Origin: Arthrobacter frigidicola
GTDB lineage: Bacteria > Actinomycetota > Actinomycetes > Actinomycetales > Micrococcaceae
NCBI GenBank assembly: GCA_003602285.1
Contig: QZVU01000008.1
Span: forward strand, 1 to 64,000
Direction of reading: 5' to 3'
Length of the DNA: 64,000 nt
Position 1 is the first letter of the stretch, and the number at the start of each line of letters is the position of its first letter. The position numbers and the translations under genes were made by a program. The notes beneath the pieces are model-generated. The model saw only the letters and a list, made by a program, of their open reading frames with translations, did no database searches and was not told where the DNA came from. This document shows positions 8,204-17,207 of this stretch, piece by piece.

Positions 8204-9079
8204 GCAGGAGCCACCGGAGGCGCCTTCGGAACCCTGCTGCAGGAAGCAGGGCGGAATGTCACCTATCTCGTCCGTGATCGCAAAGCAAAAGCGTTGCGCC
8301 GTGACGGTTTACGGTTCGTGTCTCCCGATGCGGACCGGACCCACCCGGTGCAGGTCCTCACAACCGCCGACACGGCGCCGGCCTTCGATCTCGTGCTCAT
8401 GGCGGTCAAGGCGACAGCCTTTTCCTCCGCGGTGACGGACGTTCACCCGTTCATTGACGCGAACACGCGCCTCCTTCCGATCCTCAACGGCATGGCGCAC
8501 ATCGACCAACTCCAAGCAGCGTATCCGGGACACGTACTGGGCGGTCTGGCCCGCATCGTGGCGACCCTCGACGGGCACGTCGTTCACCAGAAGACGCCCA
8601 TGAGTTCACTCATGGTGGGTTCCCTGACAGACATCCCGGTCCCGAAGGACATCCGCGACGCACTTGACGTCCCGGGCATCGACCTCTTGATTACCGATGA
8701 CGTGGTGGGCGCCCTCTGGGACAAATGGGCGTTCATTGCCGCTGCCAGCGTCGTTAACTGCCTGTTCCGTGCTCCCGTCGGCCGCATACTCGACGCCGGC
8801 GGTGAAGGCGCGATACGAGCGGCAATCGAGGAGCTCGAGGCCGAAGCCACCCAGTCAGGACACCTCGTGTCGGATCCCGCGCACCGTCAGGCAGTGGCGC
8901 TCCTGATCGACCCGGGATCCTCTTTCCCTATGTCGCTGTACCGGGACCTCGCGGCAGGACTTCCATCGGAGGTTGACCATATCCTGGGCGACTACGCACT
9001 CCGGGCCAAGTCGCTGCAGCAACCCACTCCGCGCCTCGACCTGGCACTCATCGCCATCAGAGCAAACCTTTCGAACTGA
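8183..9079 (+). CDS. Ketopantoate reductase-like NAD(P)H oxidoreductase
   Basis: The protein follows the 2-dehydropantoate 2-reductase (PanE/ApbA) pattern: an N-terminal Rossmann loop QLVVGAGATGGAFG, DLVLMAVKATAF, ILNGMAHIDQL, a central LWDKWAFIAAASVVNCL with the Lys and Asn typical of the active site, and a C-terminal dimerisation part with PSEVDHILGD. In pantothenate synthesis PanE reduces ketopantoate, but many paralogs act on other 2-ketoacids, and no pantothenate genes lie nearby. I place the start at TTG 8183, which puts the Rossmann strand at residue 2; GTG 8171 is the alternative. Upstream frame extension overlaps a foreign gene fragment. Length about 298 residues is normal. Confidence 0.85.
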   Translation: MRQLVVGAGATGGAFGTLLQEAGRNVTYLVRDRKAKALRRDGLRFVSPDADRTHPVQVLTTADTAPAFDLVLMAVKATAFSSAVTDVHPFIDANTRLLPILNGMAHIDQLQAAYPGHVLGGLARIVATLDGHVVHQKTPMSSLMVGSLTDIPVPKDIRDALDVPGIDLLITDDVVGALWDKWAFIAAASVVNCLFRAPVGRILDAGGEGAIRAAIEELEAEATQSGHLVSDPAHRQAVALLIDPGSSFPMSLYRDLAAGLPSEVDHILGDYALRAKSLQQPTPRLDLALIAIRANLSN

Positions 9080-9140
9080 TCCATCACGACTCCTGCCCAC
9101 ACCGTTTCCCGTTTCGACGCTCACCTGCGAAAGTGACAAC

Positions 9141-10349
9141 ATGACCCTCGACATCGCGGCCTTCCGCGCGCACTTTCCCGCCCTGCTCACCGGAACCGCA
9201 TATTTCGACGGGCCCGGCGGAACGCAGACCCCCGCCGTCGTGGGAGCCGCGATGGCCGACGCCATCACCGGACCGCTGTCCAACCGCGGCTTCGGAGTGG
9301 TCTCACAGGGCAACGCCGAATCGGCGGTCAGCGGATTCCGGGCGGCGATGGCTGACCTGCTCGGGGCGCATCCTCGCGGTGTCGTCTACGGGCGAAGCGC
9401 CACGCAGCTCACCTACGACTTCTCCCGCCACCTCGCCAAGACCTGGCAGCCAGGTGACGAGGTCGTGATCTCACGCCTAGACCATGACGCCAACATCCGC
9501 CCCTGGCTGCAAGCAGCCGACGCGGTCGGCGCCACCGTGCGCTGGATTGATTTCGACCCCGAGACCACGGAGATCGACGAAGCGTCCGTTGCTGCCGCGA
9601 TCACCGAGCGCACGAAGCTGGTGGCGATCACCGCCGCTTCGAACCTGCTCGGCACCAAACCGCCGGTGCGTCGCATCGCCGACGCCGCTCACACGGTCGG
9701 CGCATTGGTCTACGTGGACGGGGTGCACTACACCGCTCATGCGGCGGTCGACGTGAAGGCGTTGGGAGCTGACTTCTTCGCCTGTTCGCCCTACAAGTTC
9801 CTCGGACCTCACTGCGGTGCTCTCGTGGCCGACCCGGAATTGCTGGAGTCGCTGCAGCCGGACAAGCTGCTGCCGTCCACGAACGAGGTTCCTGAGCGGT
9901 TCGAGTTCGGCACCCTCCCGTACGAGATCATGGCCGGCGCCACGGCAGCCGTGGATTTCCTCGCCGCGGTCGCGCCCGGCGCCGCGGCCGGACGCCGTGC
10001 GCGCCTTCTCGAATCCGCTCACGTCGTCGATGAGCACGAGCTCGCGTTGCGCTCCCGGATCGAGGCAGGGCTGGCCGAACTGGGCGGCGCCGTCACGCTG
10101 CACTCTAAAGCCCAGGACCGGACCCCGACGCTGCTTGCGACGTTCCCGGGCCGGTCCTCCGCGAACGCCTACCGGTTCCTCGCGGATCGGAACATTCTGG
10201 CGCCGGCCGGCTCCTTCTACGCCTACGAAGCCTTCCGCCGCCTGAATCTTGAGGACAGCGCGGCCCTGCGGATAGGTCTGGCGCCGTACAACAACAACGA
10301 CGACGTCGACCGCCTACTGGCCGCGCTCGGCGAGTTCGTTGCCTCCTAG
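9141..10349 (+). CDS. Class V aminotransferase-fold enzyme (cysteine desulfurase-like)
   Basis: The 402-residue PLP enzyme has class V features: N-terminal YFDGPGGTQTP, GRSATQLTYDFSRHLAKTW, VVISRLDHDANIRPW, the cofactor-binding VYVDGVHYTAHA and the PLP lysine in FFACSPYKFLGPHCG (Lys219). It resembles the SufS-like 'cysteine desulfurase-like' subfamily (the VC1184-type group). The loop with the catalytic Cys of true desulfurases is not evident to me, so the reaction may be another beta-elimination or transamination. It starts 61 bp after the reductase in the same direction, so the two may form one transcript. Confidence 0.85.
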   Translation: MTLDIAAFRAHFPALLTGTAYFDGPGGTQTPAVVGAAMADAITGPLSNRGFGVVSQGNAESAVSGFRAAMADLLGAHPRGVVYGRSATQLTYDFSRHLAKTWQPGDEVVISRLDHDANIRPWLQAADAVGATVRWIDFDPETTEIDEASVAAAITERTKLVAITAASNLLGTKPPVRRIADAAHTVGALVYVDGVHYTAHAAVDVKALGADFFACSPYKFLGPHCGALVADPELLESLQPDKLLPSTNEVPERFEFGTLPYEIMAGATAAVDFLAAVAPGAAAGRRARLLESAHVVDEHELALRSRIEAGLAELGGAVTLHSKAQDRTPTLLATFPGRSSANAYRFLADRNILAPAGSFYAYEAFRRLNLEDSAALRIGLAPYNNNDDVDRLLAALGEFVAS

Positions 10350-10684
10350 CGCAATGTGAGGGTATCTGCGCTGCACGGATTGTGCGCCGATGAACTCGCG
10401 CACGGTGAGGAACATGGTCGTCACCGGCAGGATGCCTCCGATAGCCATGAACCACCATTCGTCCGTGATGACCAAGTGAAGAACCCTCACCAAAAGTCAT
10501 GCACCTACCCCGCCGCTCCCCCATGAACCAGTAAGAACGCCCAAACCGGGCTCTGCAAGAGAAAGGCGGCACCCAGCCCCCGGGAAAACTCCAACCCAGC
10601 CACCAGAACCGGCATCCGGACCGCATAATTGGGCCCGCTGTCCACAGTCAGAGCGCAAAAAGGCTTCTGACTAGGGAAAACATG

Positions 10685-10706
10685 TGCCCGAAGTGGGACT
10701 CGAACC
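10685..10706 (-). other. tRNA 3'-end remnant (attachment-site-like), well-preserved copy
   Basis: On the minus strand this reads GG-TTCGAGT-CCCAC-TTCGGGC-A: T-loop, T-stem 3' half, acceptor 3' strand and discriminator A. It is followed by CATGTTTTCCCT and a hairpin with an internal T-run, the usual ending of a tRNA gene. The sequence before it does not pair with the T-stem, so only the 3' end is present. It is in the same orientation as the copy at 6851, 3834 bp away. Confidence 0.6.
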
Positions 10707-10760
10707 GGACTCCAGGCCTTGTGAATACTGGGCTCCTCAGGAAACATGCCCAATCCAGCC

Positions 10761-10850
10761 CGGTCCGGGGCCGGTACGGCCCGGTCCGGGGCTGGTACGG
10801 CCCGGTCCGGGGCTGGTACGGCCCGGTCCGGGGCTGGTACGGCCCGGTCC
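10761..10850. repeat. 21-bp tandem repeat
   Basis: Just over four copies of a GC-rich unit (CGGTCCGGGGCTGGTACGGCC) lie inside dispersed repeat copy 2. Copies 1 and 3 of the dispersed repeat have one related, unexpanded segment at this place, so the expansion is local. Confidence 0.85.
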
Positions 10851-10930
10851 CGGACCCAAAGTGTGGACACCGTCCACACCCCCACTTCTCCAAGAGCCCT
10901 TCCGGACAGCCGCACCCCGCATTGGCAGGG

Positions 10931-12026
10931 TGACCAGCGGCGCCTCCTCCTTCAGGACCCGCACAATATGCCGGTGCTCCCGCCCCCCTCGACATCTGCC
11001 GCCACCGCAACTTCCATCCCGCAACACTCCGGCCTCAGCACCACCGGCTCCCCTCATTACAGCCGCCTCCCGTCAAGTCAGCTATCCCGCCGGTCACCTG
11101 GTGAGAGGCGCTCTCCGGAAGAAGCTCCTACCCATGCAGCGAGAAGCACGCCAGGGGGACCGAGAAAATCCCGCTCAGCCCACGCGAAATTCCCCTGATG
11201 TAAGGCGTATGGGTGAAGCGTCTCGCCTGGTGGGGCGACACGGGCACCGGCCCCCTGGTGCGCCCTCACCCACGCACCACCCGCTCCGATCCTGCCGATC
11301 GTGGGGCCCGGCTGGCACCCCCTAAGCACGCCTTTTGACGCCCCGACAGCGGACGGCCGTCGGCGATGAACCGTTCCGCACCACCTGATGCAGGCCCTCA
11401 GGCCATGGGGTCCGTCATACCCACGACGGACATCGGGGCAGGCCCCTGCTGACGCATCCCGCCCTAATGGACCGGATGCGGCCTCGCTCCTCCAGCGCTG
11501 CCCGTCGGAGGCGCTGTTCCCGCCCCACCCCGCACAAAGGGGAGCCCTCGAACGGCAGCGCGCTCAGGTCCACCATCATCAACCCTTGCCAAGAGGATGC
11601 TAAGCATGCTTATGGTGTGCAGATGATGAATCCGGCTACCGGCGTCCAGAACATCATCGACGCTTCAGCGGTCGATGGACAAAGGCAACTCCGGTGCGGA
11701 AGCGGGCAGGGAGAGGACTCCAGCCGAGGGGCAAGGGGAGCAACACCGGAAATACCCTCCGACGGTGATGATGGCAGCCTTGCCCTCTCCGTCGCGGAAT
11801 TTGCCCGGCTCTGTCACCACGTGAAGGCGCTGTGGCAGCACCCGGTCCTCTTTGTTCCGTCTCCCGGCGGTACCCGTGGTGCAATCCACGGCCGCTGCCG
11901 GCAGCTCCGGGCAGGACTCATCGGACCCCGAACCACCCACGGGAGCCACCGGCCCGCGCGGCGGCCCGGACAGCGGGCGGGCCCGGATCGGACCCGTCAG
12001 AACCACCAACGAAACGAGGAGAAGAT
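10931..12026. other. Gene-free interval before the catalase
   Basis: About 1.1 kb without a supported gene. Long frames on both strands are Ser/Arg/Pro-rich. One minus-strand stretch near 11740-11860 looks slightly protein-like but has no domain or start. The last 15 bp hold the catalase ribosome-binding site (GAGGAGAAG). Confidence 0.45.
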
Positions 12027-12977
12027 ATGTATTTGCATACTCAGCTTCTGATCAATGAAATCGCCGCCGATGAACCGGACCCGGCGGCGGCGAACGCCCT
12101 TCAGGAAGGGTTGGGGGGCCAGTTTGGTGAAATGCGCACCATGATGCAGTACCTGTTTCAGAGCATGAACTTCCGCGGGGATCCCTCGTCCAAGCCCTAC
12201 AAGGATCTCCTTCAGGGAGTGGGCACCGAGGAGATCAGCCACGTCGAACTGATCGGCACCACGATCTCCCAGCTTCTGGACGGGTCCCCGCGCTACCAGG
12301 GGAAGAAGACCGACCCGGTTGACGAACCGGGCGCCAAGGGTGCGACCCCGCTGAAGATTGCATTGGACACCAGCAACATTCACCACTACCTCGTCGGCGC
12401 CCAGGGCGCCCTGCCGGTGGACGCAGCGGGTAACCCCTGGAGTGGGTCCTATGTCTACAACAGCGGGAACCTGGTTCTGGACCTGCTGTACAACCTGATG
12501 CTCGAATCCACCGGCCGCCTCCAAAAGTGCCGCATCTACGAGATGACGGAGAACAAGACGGCCCGCTCTACAATCGCCTACCTGATCGTCCGCGACCAGG
12601 CGCACGAGAATGCCTTTGCCAAGGCACTTGAAAGTCTGGGCGTGAACTGGGGCAAGATCCTGCCGATCCCTAAGACCAACGCCGAGCAGTTCCCGGAGGT
12701 CAAGAAGTTGCTCGATCTCGGTCTGCAAAGTGTTCAGTACACCTTCAGTGCCGACAACCTCAGCGAGGCCGGCAAACTATACCGGGGCGCTTCGCCGTCC
12801 AACGATGGCACCGAACTCAGTACCGACGTCATGCCCGGCGGTTTCCCGATGACCATGTCCCCCGAGAGGAAAGAGGAGTTCGCGCCCGGACTTGATCCGG
12901 AGCTGCTCGCGCTGATCCAGGCCACAGCCGAAGTCGAACTCAAGGACGCAGACAACCCCAAAGAACCGAAGGCCTGA
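12027..12977 (+). CDS. Manganese (non-haem) catalase
   Basis: The 316-residue protein is a dinuclear manganese catalase. The expected metal ligands are visible: Glu35 in QFGEMRTMMQY, Glu69 and His72 in TEEISHVEL, a Glu in NLMLESTGR and His193 in RDQAHENAF. The family also shows the ALPVDAAGNPWSGSYV loop seen here. It disproportionates hydrogen peroxide in the cytoplasm. The start is fixed by GAGGAGAAG placed 3-11 bp before the ATG. Typical length is about 270-300 residues, so it is normal. A broken MarR-type regulator follows 148 bp downstream and may once have controlled a neighbouring gene. Confidence 0.93.
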   Translation: MYLHTQLLINEIAADEPDPAAANALQEGLGGQFGEMRTMMQYLFQSMNFRGDPSSKPYKDLLQGVGTEEISHVELIGTTISQLLDGSPRYQGKKTDPVDEPGAKGATPLKIALDTSNIHHYLVGAQGALPVDAAGNPWSGSYVYNSGNLVLDLLYNLMLESTGRLQKCRIYEMTENKTARSTIAYLIVRDQAHENAFAKALESLGVNWGKILPIPKTNAEQFPEVKKLLDLGLQSVQYTFSADNLSEAGKLYRGASPSNDGTELSTDVMPGGFPMTMSPERKEEFAPGLDPELLALIQATAEVELKDADNPKEPKA

Positions 12978-13125
12978 CCTCCGCCCGCCTTCTGGGCCTG
13001 AGCCGCATTGAGGGACGCGGGCGAGGCCCAGAAGGCGGAAACACCGGAGGGGTGACCGGCAAGGTGCCATCAAGGCCTGCCTTCCGGCGCCCTCCGGGTA
13101 CCGCCCGGAACGGAAGGAGGCTCAT

Positions 13126-13533
13126 TTGACGGATACACGGCAGTGGAGCGGCCCGGCTTCTTGCCGCGGCGGCCCGCCTGGCCGCGCAGGCATGGAACCG
13201 CCAGCTTATCGACTCCGACGCCACCCACTCCTGTATTAATACTCTACGGGCCCTGGCGACGTCGGGGCCGGTGTCGCAGGTGCAACTGGCCCGCAGGCTC
13301 AGGGCGCAGACCCCGACCGTCGGAGCGATCCTCGCCCGGCCGGAAGCCCGGTCACTGGTGACCCCGGCAGCAGCGATCGCAGAATCCTGAGCGTTCGACT
13401 CAGCTCCCGGGGACACGCCCTGCTGAAACATATCGACCAGGCGGAACTGGAATTCAGCAAGGGGTCGGGACTGGGGGCGCAGGCCCTGCACACCGCGCTG
13501 ATCCGCATCATCGACCAAGACCGTCTCGGTTAG
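13126..13533 (+). pseudogene. MarR-family regulator pseudogene with two compensating frameshifts
   Basis: A TTG start with an excellent ribosome-binding site (GGAAGGAGG) opens MTDTRQWSGPA. The homologous sequence then continues in another frame (LLAAAARLAAQAWNRQLI, ALATSGPVSQVQLARRL) and returns to the first frame near 13370 (DRRILSVRLSSRGHALLKHI), ending at TAG 13531-13533. All three segments align in order with the intact MarR protein at 35790-36224. Start and end share one frame, so the two shifts cancel in length but scramble the winged helix. It is a recent pseudogene, unless the shifts are sequencing errors. Confidence 0.75.
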
Positions 13534-13686
13534 GACCTGGCAGACCGCGGAAGCAGGCCGGGTTCGCCGTCCCCGGGCTTGAGGAGCACACCCCAAGCTG
13601 TTCGAACCTCGAAAACCCGGGAACGATCCATCGGCGCCGGCAACGCCGATATCAGGGCGGCCACTAGGAGGGTCTTCTCTCGACTT

Positions 13687-14029
13687 TCGCCGCATCGAGC
13701 CGATGCTGCACATATCGGAGACCGCACGGTTATCTTCCGAGCCGGCCACACATGGATGGAAGCCTTTATCCCTGAACTGGAGGTCCAAACAAGCATCTCG
13801 GTTGATGATGGCGCAAAGGACGATGATCCCGAGGACGTGATTGAGGCCTACAAAGAGGGAGAGTTGAGAAAAATTGGCCGCGTCATGCGTGCCTACTTCG
13901 AAGGAGGAACGCATCAGCGAACGGCGCAGCCTCTTGGGCCGCGACGTTGTCCGCAAACTGGTCATCGAGTCAGACGGCTTCGAGTGGCGCCTAGGGCGAG
14001 ACTTTTGGAGTGGGCCGAAGCCGGTCTGA
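13687..14029 (+). pseudogene. Possible degraded gene of unknown function
   Basis: Two adjacent frames read protein-like sequence one after the other. The first gives TVIFRAGHTWMEAFIPELEV and DPEDVIEAYKEGELRKIGRV up to about 13905. The second gives RISERRSLLGRDVVRKLVIE and DGFEWRLGRDFWSGP, ending at TGA 14027-14029. One +1 shift would join them. No start with a ribosome-binding site is clear and no family is recognised. The opposite strand also has an open frame but looks less protein-like. Confidence 0.35.
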
Positions 14030-14170
14030 CCCGCCGAGGGATGCCCATACGCACCACAGTGAGTTCGATATTTTGGATCCCCTAGAACGGCACTGCGAGG
14101 ACTCCAGGCTGCCCCTGATCTCCACAGTGAGAGGATGGTTCGCGGCGATGGTGCGCAGTACCCTTAGTTC

Positions 14171-14530
14171 ATGGAAAAGCGGGCCGCAGACCGGGTTACC
14201 GTTCCTGACGTAGTCGGGATGCCGTACCACGTCGGCCGTGACTCGGCTGCAGAGGCCGGCGTCAGCCTGGCCAACCCCGATCCGGACGGCCCACCCATCG
14301 GCGCACTGGCCTGGCCCGGGCTCTTCTACATCACCTCCCAGCATCCCCCGCCCGGCACCGAGGTGTACCGCTGGGACCCGGTGATAATCGACTTCATCGA
14401 ACACGGCGGTGCGTCGTCAGGGGTTGGTCCTCCGGGTGCCGGGCCTCCACCTTCAGATGCGGCGCAGGCGGCGGACGCGCCGGAACCGGATTACATCGTG
14501 GAGCTAACCCGGGACGACGACCGGCCGTAA
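14171..14530 (+). CDS. PASTA-domain protein (119 aa)
   Basis: The protein contains one PASTA-type module (VPDVVGMPYHVGRDSAAEAG through PVIIDFIEHG, about residues 11-78) and an acidic Pro/Ala-rich tail. PASTA modules usually sense or bind peptidoglycan in penicillin-binding proteins and Ser/Thr kinases, but stand-alone small PASTA proteins occur in actinobacteria. No signal peptide or membrane segment is visible, so the location is unclear. The ribosome-binding site is weak. It stands alone between a decayed region and a gene-free stretch. Confidence 0.65.
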   Translation: MEKRAADRVTVPDVVGMPYHVGRDSAAEAGVSLANPDPDGPPIGALAWPGLFYITSQHPPPGTEVYRWDPVIIDFIEHGGASSGVGPPGAGPPPSDAAQAADAPEPDYIVELTRDDDRP

Positions 14531-15141
14531 CTCCTATCCAAGGTCAGGTCAGCATGCGGCCCGACCCCCGGTCACCTGTTGCTGGCCAGCGCGGCATTTT
14601 GGCCCCTGAAAGGAGCGAGATGCGCCTCGGTACGCAACACGCAATCAATCCAAGCAGCTGTTTGAGTGTAAGCAGACTTCCGACATAAACGATGGAACTT
14701 CGTGAATTTCCAGAGATAAAACAGCCAGCAGGACGATTTTTGAGCTACAGGTAATCCTTCGTGATGATTGATGGTGATCCTTAAGGATGACAAATGTTGC
14801 GGAGCGGGTATCGCACTTGTAGGGCGTTTCGCCTGATGGATATGATTTTGAAAGTCAGCGACCTGCCTTCCACGCCCCTATCTTCAGGCCCCTGTTGCGG
14901 GCCATGGCGGCACCTGCGAACCGGGTTGCTCCGGTTTCCGGCCACCCTGCGTGGCACACCGATGAAAGGTCAGTTTTGTGCGGAGTGCGGCAATCAATTC
15001 GCCTTGGCGGTGCTATGAACCTATAGGGAAATGACCTATTCTCCGCACATCTACGTGTGATTGTTAGAGGCTTCCATACGCCGTCGTGAGAGCGCTTGAG
15101 TGCGTCCTGCTGCGGTTCGCGAAGAGCCGTCCTCTTCCACC
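14531..15141. other. Gene-free interval
   Basis: About 600 bp, noticeably lower in GC than its surroundings around 14600-14850. No supported gene was seen. A short FCAECGN stretch near 14975 resembles half of a zinc ribbon but has no second Cys pair. Confidence 0.45.
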
Positions 15142-16509
15142 ATGCCCTCACTTCAAGACACTTCTTTCTTACATCCGGAGTACCCCATCGCATCGCTCAT
15201 TCTTTGTTCCACGCCCATCCGCGGCCATATCACCCCGATGCTCGCCGTCGCCTCCGGCCTGATCCGCCGCGGACACAATGTCCGGTTCCTCACCGGGAAC
15301 CAATACCGCGAGCAGGTCCTCGCCACCGGCGCGGTCTTCGCTCCCCTGCCGGAGGAATCGGACTACGACGACACCCAGCTCGACGCCGCGTTCCCCGGAA
15401 GGGTCGGGCTCAAGGGACCCGCAGGAATCCGCTATGACATCCAGGAGATCTTCGTCCGCCCGGGACGGTTCCAGTTTGCTGCGCTTCTGGCGCTCCTGGC
15501 GGCGGAACCGGCGGACGCCGTCCTCGCCGAATCCTCATTCATGGGGGCCGCGCTCCTGCTGGCCACACCCAGGGACACGCGCCCGGCCGTCATCAACTGC
15601 GGCATCGCACCCCTTGGCCTGGCCAGCCGCGACACGGCCCCGTTCGGGCTCGGCATCAAGCCGATGCCGGGAGCCTTCGGCCGGCTGCGCAACCGGCTGC
15701 TGACCACCGTCGCCAACCGGATCATCTTCGCGCCGCTCCACAAGTATGCCGACGCCATGGCCCACGAACTGCTCGGCGCTCCCTTCCCCGGTCTGCTCAT
15801 GGACTGGCCGCGGAGAGCGGACCATCTCGTGCAGTTCACCGTCCCCGAGTTCGAATACCCCCGGTCGGACCTACCGGGCACGGTCCGTTTCGTCGGGCCG
15901 GTGTCCCAGAGCGCGCAGGCGGCTCCACCCGCCGGCGGGGCGGGCGGGACCGGCGGGCTGCCCGAGTGGTGGGACGAGCTCGACACCGGACGCCCGGTGG
16001 TCCATGTGACGCAGGGAACCGTCGCCAATCAGGACTTCGGTGACCTGATCCGCCCGACGATCGAGGCACTGGCCCCCGAGGACGTCCTGGTGGTCGTCGG
16101 GACTGGGGGCCGGCCCACCGGGGAGCTGACAGGCCCGCTTCCCGCGAATGTGCGCGTCGCGGCAAACCTCCCCTACGACGCGCTGCTTCCCAAGGTCGAC
16201 GTGATCGTCACCAATGGCGGCTACGGTGGCGTCCAGTTCGCCCTGCGCCACGGCGTCCCGCTTGTGGTCGCCGGCGAGACCGAGGACAAAACCGAGGTCT
16301 CGGCCCGGGTGCAGTGGTCGGGGACCGGAATCAACCTCCGGTCCAACCGCCCGTCCCGCGACGCCATCGGGAAGGCGGTGCGGACCGTACTGACAACTCC
16401 GGGCTACAAGCGGGCCAGCGAGCGGATTGCGGCCTCCATCACCGCCTCGCGTGGAGTCGACGCCCTCGCCGACCTGGTAGAGAGCCTCGACCGCCCGGCC
16501 CTGCGCTGA
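15142..16509 (+). CDS. MGT-family (GT1) glycosyltransferase
   Basis: The 455-residue protein has the two-domain layout of GT1/MGT glycosyltransferases, such as macrolide glycosyltransferases and UDP-glucuronosyltransferase-like enzymes. The N-terminal acceptor half begins ILCSTPIRGHITPMLAVASG. The C-terminal donor half has VHVTQGTVANQDFG, a linker, VRVAANLPYDALLPKVDVIV and VTNGGYGGVQFALRHGVPLV, the nucleotide-sugar-binding motif where most relatives have THGG. It would glycosylate a small molecule or lipid from a UDP/TDP sugar. I chose ATG 15142; GTG 15100 is also in frame and neither has a good ribosome-binding site. No biosynthetic partners are adjacent. Confidence 0.85.
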   Translation: MPSLQDTSFLHPEYPIASLILCSTPIRGHITPMLAVASGLIRRGHNVRFLTGNQYREQVLATGAVFAPLPEESDYDDTQLDAAFPGRVGLKGPAGIRYDIQEIFVRPGRFQFAALLALLAAEPADAVLAESSFMGAALLLATPRDTRPAVINCGIAPLGLASRDTAPFGLGIKPMPGAFGRLRNRLLTTVANRIIFAPLHKYADAMAHELLGAPFPGLLMDWPRRADHLVQFTVPEFEYPRSDLPGTVRFVGPVSQSAQAAPPAGGAGGTGGLPEWWDELDTGRPVVHVTQGTVANQDFGDLIRPTIEALAPEDVLVVVGTGGRPTGELTGPLPANVRVAANLPYDALLPKVDVIVTNGGYGGVQFALRHGVPLVVAGETEDKTEVSARVQWSGTGINLRSNRPSRDAIGKAVRTVLTTPGYKRASERIAASITASRGVDALADLVESLDRPALR

Positions 16510-16643
16510 CCCTGCGAGCCGGAACCGAATACACAAACCTGCAGCTCAGCTTGACCAACACGCCCGAATCAGGGACTGCCCTGCGGGACTTCCACTCTCC
16601 TCGCGGACCGCGGGATGCGTTTCTCGACCGACGCGTTTCCGCA

Positions 16644-16817
16644 TCAGTATTCATGAAGGTCGCGATCTGCGCCGCCAATGAGAAGAGCTTCTCGCACCTT
16701 TTGGATGGTAGTCAGCGGCGCCGCGGGTTCCAGCATTGGCTCTTTGGACGGCCCCGCCTCCTTCCCTCGATCCTGCCCGGTGGCCGTAACAGTCAGTGCA
16801 AAACGCCACCGGTGCAC
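16644..16817 (-). CDS. Possible small hypothetical protein (57 aa)
   Basis: A minus-strand frame from GTG 16817 to TGA 16644 has protein-like composition at its C-terminus (PLTTIQKVREALLIGGADRD). There is no ribosome-binding site and no known family. It may be the tail of a decayed gene. It converges with the glycosyltransferase. The rest of 16510-17200 shows no gene. Confidence 0.25.
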   Translation of the reverse strand: MHRWRFALTVTATGQDRGKEAGPSKEPMLEPAAPLTTIQKVREALLIGGADRDLHEY

Positions 16818-17207
16818 CAAGGCACCCGCTTCGTGAAAGTGCTAGTGGCTGCCGGTACTGCTTAGGGGTGCGGTTGTCGAGAACCCGTCGGAGTCGGACG
16901 CAGATCCCGTCTGCGAATCGCCGTGCCGGTAGTGATATCGAGTCCACTGGAGGGGTGGCCCAGTGGAGGGCGTGCAAGCTCCTGTGGGATGCTCGGTGCC
17001 AGCAACGCAAGAGGAGGTGTGCTCTGTAGTCGCTTCCCAATGCCGAGGGTCGTGCCCATGGCTTCGTCGTGTTATCAATTTGAAATCAGTGGCATCTATC
17101 TGCGCAACAGGTCAGACTTTTGTTAGTCAGAATGACCAGTCGAAGTGATTCAGTATCGTCAGAGGTGGTCATCGTGACCGCTCGAGTACGAGGAGGACCA
17201 ATTGGGC

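Larger units (their letters stand above)
10496..10930. repeat. Dispersed intergenic repeat, copy 2 (longest)
   Basis: This copy has the same ordered blocks as 6769-7020, with about 110 bp extra between AGTAAGAACGCCC and the CAAAAAGGC hairpin, and an added 21-bp tandem array. The hairpin here is AGTCAGA/TCTGACT (7 bp). The final palindrome is GTGTGGACACCGTCCACAC with one mismatch, again followed by CCCCC. Similarity continues weakly to about 10930. It starts about 147 bp after the aminotransferase-fold gene. Confidence 0.7.

Noticed and set aside
8973-9140. N-terminal extension of the aminotransferase-fold gene into the reductase
   Set aside because: It overlaps the reductase's C-terminus in another frame; the family starts at about ATG 9141.
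14950-15018. Possible zinc-ribbon peptide (FCAECGN)
   Set aside because: Only one Cys pair is present and there is no start or conserved context.
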